In this document: one piece after another, positions 1-9,800 of the stretch
Position numbering within the stretch: position 1 is the first letter of the stretch
How the letters are laid out: each line of letters opens with the position of its first letter
From: Ahaetulla prasina
Taxonomy: Eukaryota; Chordata; Lepidosauria; Squamata; Colubridae
Length of the DNA: 64,000 nucleotides
Direction of reading: 5' to 3'
Assembly (NCBI RefSeq): GCF_028640845.1
Contig: NC_080548.1
Location: 16,861,321 to 16,925,320 of the forward strand
Notes under the pieces: generated by a model
Seen by the model: only the letters and a program-made list of their open reading frames with translations
Told to the model about the DNA's origin: nothing
Databases searched by the model: none
Position numbers and translations under genes: made by a program

Positions 1-51
1 ACTCAAAATTTCCACTACCGGTTCTCCAGAACCTGCTGAATTTCACCCCTG
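1..51 (-). mobile_element. Right end of a hAT MITE (family B)
   Basis: The window opens inside this element. The text ACTACCGGTTCTCC ... GAATTTCACCCCTG is the terminal part of the family described at 44444-44928. Confidence 0.75.
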
Positions 52-545
52 TGGAGCACCCAAGGTTTCCCGAAGGCAAGCTATTCCACTGGTTAATTAT
101 CCTCACTCTTAGGAAGTTTCTCCTTAATTCTAGGTTGCTTCTTTCTTTGATTAGTTCCATCCATTGTTTCTTGTCCTGCCCTCTGGGTGCTTTGCAGAAT
201 AATTTGACCCCCTCTTCTTTGTGGCAGCCCCTCAAATATTGGAATACTGCTATCATGTCGCCCTAATTCTTCTTTCCCTTAGACTAGCCAGACTAGCCAG
301 ACCCCAATCCTGCAGACGTTCTTCATATGTTTTAGTCTCCATTAACTAATCATCTTAGCTGCTCTTCTCTGAACCTTTTCCAAGGTCTCGACATCTTTCT
401 TGTAGCATGGTGACCAAAATGGGGATTTTGCAATATCCTTCCCCTGGAGTGGAGTGGGAATTGGTTGCAGTATTCCAGGTGTGGTCTTACTAGGGTTTGC
501 TTGGTTCCCGGCTACTCCTCCCCACCAGGGTTTCACCAGGTGATA
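52..545 (-). mobile_element. CR1-type LINE fragment with a captured minisatellite unit
   Basis: The reverse strand reads as the C-terminal part of a CR1 reverse-transcriptase ORF (DVETLEKVQRRAAKM near 365-410, then the RSNGWKL/RRNFL region near 110-150). At about 413-456 the usual text between GACCAAAA and GCAGTATTCCAGG is interrupted by one unit of the GGGGATTTTGCAATATCC minisatellite otherwise found in hAT family B. It lies in a SESN2 intron. Degenerate and not coding. Confidence 0.75.
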
Positions 546-664
546 GAAGAGTTCAACAGATAGTAAAGGCAAAGCATAGTAATGCAACCCTGCCGCAGAA
601 TTGTGAAGTAAGGCTGGTGGATTGTTCCCCTGAAATGATCTTCCCTGTTCTCACTTTTTCTCAG

Positions 665-815
665 AGCAATGATGCTATGGAGGATGTGGAAATGCTGATG
701 GAGAGGATGAAACTGCTGCAGGAATGCCAGCTGGAGGAAGAAAGTGTCACGCAGGAAGAGATGGAGACCCGTTTTGAGATGGAAAAGAGAGAGAGCCTAC
801 TTGTGACTCCCTCAG
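665..815 (+). CDS. SESN2: SESN2 coding exon (linker before C-terminal domain)
   Basis: The acceptor is a pyrimidine tract ending at AG 663-664 and the donor is GTGAGG at 816. It encodes an acidic, Glu/Met-rich segment ([14 protein letters not shown]...) ending in LLVTPS, equivalent to the linker between the N- and C-terminal halves of sestrin-2. It ends with one base of a split codon (phase 1). The first codon phase is assumed from the open frame, because the upstream exon is outside the window. Confidence 0.9.
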
Positions 816-3800
816 GTGAGGCAGGGCCACATCTGAAGGGAGGTGAGACTTCCACCCATTCAAGGCTTTTAGTCAAAAAAACCTGGTGGAAAATGGCTTG
901 GCAATCTGGAATCTTTTGGTCTGCAAGCTTCATCCAGCCCCTCAAAAATCCAACCAAATCTTTTGATGTATGAGATGTGATGGCGCAGTGGTTAGAATGC
1001 AGTATTGCAGACTAATTATGCCGGCTGCCAGCAGTTTGATCCTCACTGGCTCAAGGTCGACTTAGCCTTTCATCCTTCCGAGGTCGATAAAATGAGGACC
1101 CAGATTGCTGGGGGCAACAGGCTTTCTCTGTAAACTAGCATCCCCCCAACCAGGGACCGGTTCCATGGAAAGAGGTTTTTCCCGCGGACCAGAGGGGGCG
1201 TGGTCTTTTGTACTGCCTAAATCCCTTGGATGGGGCTTTGCTTGTTTGCGTGGTTTCAGGCATGCCACAGATCAGTGCCGGTCCATGGCCTGGGGGTTGG
1301 GGGTTGGAGGTTGGGGACCCCTGCTGTAAACTGTTTAGTGAGGGCTGTAAAATACTATGAAGCGGTACGTAAGTCTTAAATGGTATTGCCATTTAAGTGT
1401 TATTGATGGCATCACATCATGGTTTATGTGTGGGGTTTTTTTTGGTTCCCATCTCCAGTAGACATTGCTGAACACTCCCTGCCCCCCAACGTCCTGTGCT
1501 TTGTGGAGGATCCTGAGTTTGGCTACAAGGATTTCACCAGGAGAGGAGAGCAGACACCTCCCACTTTCCGAGCCCAGGTACCGTGAGTCATGATTTGGAT
1601 ACATGCTTAATCCCCATCCCCAACAGAATGTCAAAAATCCCACAGCACACACGCTAATCAAAAGGTGAATTGTTTGGTTTGGCTTAATTAATGTGTTCTG
1701 CAAATCCACCCTTTGGCTGTATGAATTACGGTTCATAGTTTAATACTAGATATGAGCCAGGTTATAAATGGCTCAGCATGGTAATTTTGTGCACTGATTT
1801 ATGGTTTAGCTTTTGATATGAACTCTAGCTGTAGTGACTTCCTGGATGGCATTGGCTTGAAGGAGACGTCACCTTTACTGTAAAGCTAACCCTGGTTTAG
1901 CGCAGATTGTAGATCCAACCTGTATTTCACCTTCTGCAGGATTATACGTGGGAAGATCATGGTTACTCGCTTATCAACCGGCTGTATCCTGATGTGGGAC
2001 AACTGTTGGATGAGAAATTCCAAGTAGTGTATAATCTGACCTATAACACCATAGCTATGCACAGTGGAGTGGACACATCCATGCTCCGAAGGGCTATCTG
2101 GAATTACATCCACTGTGTCTTTGGCATTAGGTAGGTTGCTTCAGCATCCTCTTTTTCCATCCCTCCTGCAATTTTTTTTCTCCACACTTGCTGTATTTGG
2201 GTCAACCAGGGGTCAGCAACCTGCGGCTCTGGAGCCGCATGTGGCTCTTTCACCCCTCTGCTGCGACTCCCCATCACTCAAAATATGCGTCACAACCGCC
2301 AATGTGCGACACCTGCCGGCACACAATTTACTGAGCTTTTCAACCCCCAGTAGGCCAACCATGAATAAATCCAAGAAAAGACAAATTTCAGAAGAAAACA
2401 GAACGTTTAATTCAACTACATATGCTAGTTTTGTGGCCGCTCAAGAAATAGTCAGGCACAGGAAGGGTTTTGTGGCTCCCAGTGTTTTCTTTTCTATGGG
2501 AAACAGGTCCAAATGGCTCTTTGAGTGTACAGACCCCTGGGGTAAACAGTATCCAGATTTTTCCTTCTGCCTTGCTTTTGGCACGGACCAATTACCAACG
2601 TGCGTCCTTTTTTTCCTAACTGGCTGATTAATCATTGGAAAGAAGAAAATCGCCCAGCTACAGGTGGCTCTCGACTTACAACCACAACTGAGTCCAAAAT
2701 TTGTGTTGCTAAGCAAGACATTTGTTAAGCGAGTTTTGCCTCCTTTTACAACCTATCTTGCCACAATTGTTAAGTGAATCGCTGCAGTTTTCAAAGTTAG
2801 GTTGTTAAGTGTTAAAGTGAATCCCCATTGATTGTTAGAAGTGATCCGGGACACTGTCATAAATATGAATCTGTGGCCGAGTGTCTGAATTTTGACCACA
2901 TGACCATGGGGATGCTGAACGGTTGTAAGTGTGAAAAGCGCTCATGTCACTTCTTTCAGTGCTGTTGTAACTTCGAACGGTCACTAAACGAACTTGTACG
3001 TCAAGAACTATCTAATGAAGCTGTTTTGCCTATTGTGGCAAGCCGTGCTAATCAGCAATAGGAGTTTGGGCCTACTGTACAGCTTCTCTTCTCTTCTCCC
3101 CCTGATCTGCATAGCTAGTTACTTTCTGGTTTTAAATCATGCTGGTTCAGTCATCCTGGCTGAACTATTGTTTGCCAGCATATACAAAGCAGGAGAAGGT
3201 TTGCCTCTAAGCAGGAAATAACTGAGCAAGCCGAGTGCAAGCAGAGAGATGGAGACTGTGAGTCCAAACGTTAAGTGTATAATTCAGAGCCACAGCCTGG
3301 CACTTGCAGGTGAACAAGTGACTGAGCATCCTTGTCCTGTCAAACGAATTGCCTGAGGTAAAACAGTTGTGTGCGGTTTGGCCAGGTGACTTTAGGATGG
3401 ATGGCTATGCAGGGATGGCAAGCATTGGTGTGACTAAAGGACGTGAATCATCCAATTTACAAGAAATAGGAAGTAACGCATGCTCGAAGCATGAGGGAGA
3501 ACTTGTTTTCTTCTTGCCTCTGTGTAAACTGAGGAAACCTTTGCAGCAAGGACTGGATTGTTTATGGATTTCACACAAGTCTCCTCCTCCATTTTTAAAA
3601 ATGGTTTCAGAAGGCTTTCAAAACCAGCCTGCCAAAATGCAATAATGATTCGCTGATTTGTGGGCCATGGTTTCCTTCTGAAATCAAACCTTTGCTAGTT
3701 TTTTATGAGTCTGTTTCTCTAGGAAGCCCCATGGACCAAACATTCAATCTCAGCCATTTCATTGATATCTTTGCGCTACAGGTTATATAGTTCCTTAGAT

Positions 3801-6800
3801 ATCTAGTTTTTCTTTTTCAATTAAAAAACAACAACCCACACATGCCACTATTAGCTACCAAACCCTCCCCCAATGATACCAAACAAAAAAGAAACCCTTC
3901 CCTGCCCCCACACCCAACTCCCTGGCCTTAAGGAAAGAAAGAGGGATGATGCAAATGTTGGCTTGCTGGGATTAAATTGGAGACAACTTCTCCATGCAAA
4001 TTCTCCTGACCAGCTGCTCTGCATGGAGAAGTTCCCAGTTGAAGCTCTGGCACTGTAAAATTAAAAAAAATATATATTGGCAAGACCTCAGCTCTAGGGC
4101 TCTTGAACTAGATCCCTGGATTACTTTCAGAAATCCTCTACCCGCAATTTTTCCATGCTTCCTGTGCAAGAAGATAAATAAGATGGCAGAGAGAAAAATG
4201 GAGGTGTAAATATAATTTAAAAAGTAGTATTATTACTGGTTTAGGTTTGACTTTGTATTCATGACCTCCTCTCAGTTGCCCATTTCCAAGGAAGACAGTA
4301 TAGGTAGTCCTTGACGTACGACAGTTCATTTAGTGACCATTTAAAGTTACTACAGCACTGAAAAAAATGAGTTGTGCCCAATTTTACGACTGCAATTGTT
4401 AAGTGAATCATGAGGTCATTAAGCAAATCCAGCTCCCCTCATTGACTTTGCATGTCAAAAGCTGGCTGGAAAGGTCATATGGTCCTAGGATGCTACAACC
4501 TTCATAAATGCGACAACTGGTCATAAATCCCTTTTTTCAATGCCATTATTTTTTTTTATTTTTATTTTTTATTTGCATTTATACCCCGCCCTTCTCTGAA
4601 GACTCAGGGCGGCTTACACTATGTTAGCAATAGTCTTCATTCTATTTGTATATTTATATACAAAGTCAACTTATTGCCCCCAACAATCTGGGTCCTCATT
4701 TTACCTACCTTATAACGGATGGAAGGCTGAGTCAACCTTGGGCTTGGTGGGACTAGAACCTGCAGGCAGCTGCTGTTAATAACAGACTCCATTAGCAGTC
4801 TGAGCCACAGAGGCCCCATTATAATTTCGAATGGTCATTAAATAGCAATAGCAGACTTATATACTGCTTCGTAGTCTTTACAGTCTTCTCTAAGCGGTTT
4901 ACAGAGTCAGCATCTTGCCCCAAAACAATCTGGGTTCTCATTTTACCGACCCAGAAGGATGGAAGGCTGAGTCAGCCTTGAGCCGGTGAGAATCAAACTG
5001 TTGGCAGCCGGCAGAATTAGCCCGCAATACTGCATTCTAACCACTGCGCCATCGCGGCTCATACATCAAAAGATTTGATTGGATTTTTGAGGGGTTGGGT
5101 GATGCTTGCAGACTGAAAGATTCCAGATTCCTAAATCATTCTCCACCAGGGTGTTTGGCCAAAAGTCTGAATGAGGACATTAAATGATCCCTGGTTGCTG
5201 ATTTAGGATTCTGTTGTCCACCCAGCCTTCCCTAACATGAAGGCAACAAGCTGGATTTTCCCATGCATCTTGGCCAATTATATAATTGTTTTGCCATTAT
5301 AACCCAAAAAAAAAAAGTATTTGGGGTGTTGGAAAGTTGTTCATTTGGGCTGGCCGATATATTGTAAAGCCCATATGTGGTCTCTTGTAGGTATGATGAC
5401 TATGATTATAGGGAAGTGAACCAGCTTTTGGAACGTAGCCTGAAAATCTACATCAAAACCGTGGCCTGCTACCCGGAAAAAACCACTAAAAGAATGTACA
5501 CTCATTTCTGGAGACATTTCAAACATTCAGAAAAGGTAAAGAAAACACATCTATTCATTCAAGCGGGACTGGCTTAAAAGTTTTATTTCATTTTAATTGG
5601 GGTTATTTATCAATTTTAGGGTTTTAAATTGATTGTTTTAAATTTTGGCCATTAATGTATATGCTTGTTTTAAGCTTTTGTTTTAATAGAATAGAATAGA
5701 ATAGAATTTTATTGGCCAAGTGTGATTGGACACACAAGGAATTTGTCTTGGTGCATATGCTCTCAGTGTACATAAAAGAAAAGATACGTTCATCAAGGTA
5801 CAACATTTACAACACAATTGATGATCAATATATCAATATAAATCATAAGGATTGCCAGCAACAAGTTATAGTCATACAGTCATAAGTGGAAAGAGATTGG
5901 TGATGGGAACTATGAAACGATTAATAGTAGTGCAGATTCAGTAAATAGTCTGACAGTGTTGAGGGAATTATTTGTTTAGCAGAGTGATGGCCTTCGGGAA
6001 AAAACTGTTCTTGTGTCTAGTTGTTCTGGTGTGCAGTGCTCTATAGCGTCGTTTTGAGGGTAGGAGTTGAAACAGTTTATGTCCAGGATGCGAGGGATCT
6101 GCAAATATTTTCACGGCCCTCTTCTTGATTCGTGCAGTATACAGGTCCTCAATGGAAGGCAGGTTGGTAGCAATTATTTTTTCTGCAGTTCTAATTATCC
6201 TCTGAAGTCTGTGTTTTTCTTGTTGGGTTGCAGAACCGAACCAGACAGTTGTGTAATGTGTATATTGTGTGGTTTTATCATTTGGCTGTACACCGCCCTG
6301 AGTCCTTCGGGAGAAGGGCGGTATAAAAATCTAATAAAACTTAAAACTAAAAACTAAACTAAACTAAAGCAAGTTCTACTGGGTGATGGGGTCGTTTGGC
6401 TTCCCCACCTGAATCGCTGATTGACCAATGTTGGGGCTGCATGTCACATTTAGTGAGAATATGCTTCCTTTGATTTTGGCTTCGCCTGTAGATGAACTCA
6501 GCCACTGCAGAATGTAGATCCCGATTTATGGGTTAGCACAATGCGTGTTTCAAACTTGGCAGCTTTTAAGATGTGTGGACTTCATGGCCGGCTGGTGAAT
6601 TCTAGGAGTTGAGTCCACACATCTTAAGGTTGCCAAGTTTGAAAAACATTGTATGTTCTATGACAGTGATGGCTAACCTTTTTGCCATCACATGCCAGGA
6701 GGAGGGGGCATGCGATGGCCCGGGTAGGCCCGTTTTTCTCTCTCACCTGGCTCCAGAGCCTTTCTAGGAATCGGGGGGGAGGCAAAAATGGCCTTCCCCC

Positions 6801-9800
6801 CCCCAGAGGTCCTCTGGAGGCCAAAAATGGCCCATTTGCCAACTTCCGGTGGGACCAGAAGGCCTGTTTTTTGCTGTCCCCAGCCTCCAGGGCCTCTAGG
6901 AGTCTGGGGAGGCCGAAAATGGCCTTCCCCACCCCCCACACCCCTGGAGGTCCTCCAGATGCCAGAAACGGGCCATTTTCGGCCTCCGGAGGACCTCCAG
7001 GGTGGGGGGGAGGCCATTTTCACCCTCCCCAGACTCCTAGAAAGGCTCTGGAGCCAGGTGAGAGAGAAAAACGGGCCTTCCCCACCACCTCCCCGAGGCC
7101 CTCCAGAGGCAGGAAACAGCCTGTTTCCCTATCTCTGGTGGGCCCAGAAGGCCCGAAAATTAGCTGGCTGTTGTGTGCATGTGTGCCAGAGCTGAGCTCA
7201 TGTGCCCACTGATATGGCTGTGCATGCCACCTGTGGGACGTGTGCCATAGGTTCGCCATCACGGTTTTATGACTCCCAGCCACGGTGGATTCAACAAGCA
7301 AACTGTGGTTTAGCCAATGTAGGAAAGCGTTCTCTAAGAAATAGGATCTGGCCAATTATCACCTAGTGAGCTTGAGGTAAGCTGGGGACTTTGTTCCCTT
7401 CGGCTTCTGTTTGTTGTGTTAGCATGACACCATTTCTTTACAGCTATATTAAGGACATTCCTACGTTAATGATATCATATTGACTCTTGCCAAGAGTTCT
7501 GATTTATGGATAGCAAAGGAGGCACAGAACAGGCCTTATTTTGGAGAAAGGAAAGAAGAGAGGAAGGAAAATTGGATCAGGAGGGGTATGTTTCAGAGGT
7601 GGTATTCAATAGGTTCTGACCAGTTCTGGACAACCGGTAGCGGAAATTTTGAGTAGTTCGGAGAACCGGTAATAAAAATTCTGACTGGCCCCGCCCCCGT
7701 ATATTCTCTGCCTCCGGAGTCCCAGCTGATTGGGAGGAAATGGGGATTTTGCAGTAACCTTCCCCTGGAGTGGAGAGGGAATGGAGATTTTATAGTATCC
7801 TTCCCCTGGAGTGGGATGGGAATGGAGATTTTACAGTATCCTTCCCCTGGAGTGGGGTAGGAATGGAGATTTACAGTACCCTTCCCCTGGAGTGGGGTGG
7901 GAATGGAGATTTTACAGTAACCTTCCCCTGGAGTTGGGTGGGAATGGAGATTTTAAAATATCCTTCCCTTGCCATGCCCACCAAGCCACGCCCACAGAAC
8001 CAGTAGTAAAAAAAAAATTGAATCCCACCATTGGTGTGTTTATGTTAATTAATTACCTTCTTCCTAATTAACCACAACAATATTCTGGGATGTGGGCAAA
8101 AGATCCCAATTGCTCAGAAGGGCACGATTTTCTGCTTTCATGATTTTCAGCTCTTTTGGGACAGGAAGCACATAACAACCGAAGCACAAGCCTAACATAC
8201 ACATAGAGCAGCAGAACAACAACAAAAAAAGAGGCTTTGAATTTCACCGGCAAACCCAGGAAAATAAGCATCTGCACCCCACCCATTAAGTTGCACCATC
8301 AACCTAGCCCAGTATGATCTTTGAGTTCCTCCCAGGTGTTTAGGGGTGCAAATCCTCAACCGCCAAAATTTTGCCTTAGGGACATTTGAGAGTTGGAAAT
8401 GAAGCTGCACAATACGCAGCTGTAATCCTGAAAAGGAAGTAAAACAAGAACCAAACAAGGGACTTACTAAGTAAAGAGGTGGTAGTGGATCTTTTTGATA
8501 TCTAAGTGTTAGTAGTGGATCCCTTTGTGTGGTAGGTTCATTGGCTGAAGGAGAGGGGTTCCAGCTTGGGGTCGGTTCGGGGGGGGGGAAACATTGAAGG
8601 GCAAACCTTTAAGTCTATATCTGCCATTTCCCAGTCAGTCTGGCAAGTTTCCTGTAATATAGGTGATCAATAAAGTATCTATTTAGGCCTATTCATGGAG
8701 TGGTGGTTCTGGTTTTTTGTGCCTGTTATTTTATTTTATTATTTATTTATTTTATTTGATTTTTATACCGCCCTTCTCCTGAAGGACTCAGGGCGGTGTA
8801 CAGGCATAATAAAACCGACAATACACTATACAAGTTTAAAATACGATTTAAAAAACTTATTTAAATTAGCCCAGTAATTAAAATTTACCATACTAAAAAA
8901 CCCCGTTTAAAATTAATAAATTTAACATTAAAATCCCAATTTAAGCCAGCCCCGCGCGGATAAAAAGATGAGTCTTGAGTTCGCGACGAAATGTCCGAAG
9001 GTCAGGTATTTGGCGTAAACCCGGGGGAAGCTCGTTCCAGAGTGTGGGAGCCCCCACAGAGAAGGCCCTTCCCCTGGGGGCCGCCAGCCGACATTGTTTG
9101 GCGGACGGCACCCTGAGAAGTCCCTCTCTATGGGAGCGTACGGGTCGGTGGGAGGCGTGTGGTAACAGCAGGCGGTCCCGTAAGTACCCAGGTCCTAAGC
9201 CATGGAGCGATTTAAAGGTCATAACCAGCACCTTAAAGTGCACCCGGAAGGCCACAGGCAGCCAGTGCAGTCTGCGCAGGAGCGGTGTTACATGGGGGCT
9301 ACGTGTAGCTCCCTCTATAACCCGCGCAGCTGCATTCTGGACTAACTGAAGCCTCCGAGTGCACTTCAAGGGGAGCCCCATGTAGAGAGCATTACAGTAA
9401 TCCAAGCGAGAGGTAACGAGCGCATGAGTGACTGTGCATAAGGCATCCCGATCAAGGAAGGGGCGCAACTGCCGAACCAGGCGAACCTGGTGGAAGGCCC
9501 TCCTGGAGACGGCCGTCAAATGGTCTTCAAACGACAGCCGATCATCCAGGAGGACACCCAAGTTGCGCACCCTATCCTTTGGGGCCAGTAACTCGCCTCC
9601 AACAGCCAGCCGCGGCTGCAGCTGACTGAATCGGGGTGCCGGCATCCACAGCCACTCCGTCTTGGAGGGATTAAGCTTGAGCCTGTTTCTCCCCATCCAG
9701 ACCCGTACATTTTAAGATCTAAGTAGTTTTCTGGGATGCCAGGTTTTGGTACCAGGCCTCTCTGCTTGTTGCAAGTCTCACATCGCTTTCTATAATGCCT

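Noticed and set aside
974..1130. tRNA gene
   Set aside because: A tRNA-like head with A- and B-box-like text is present here and at many other sites, but each is followed by the same SINE body and tail and none folds as an intact tRNA by eye.
8941..9696. Intact host gene of 251 codons
   Set aside because: Motifs are those of an L2-like LINE reverse transcriptase C-terminus and a second copy exists at 39767.
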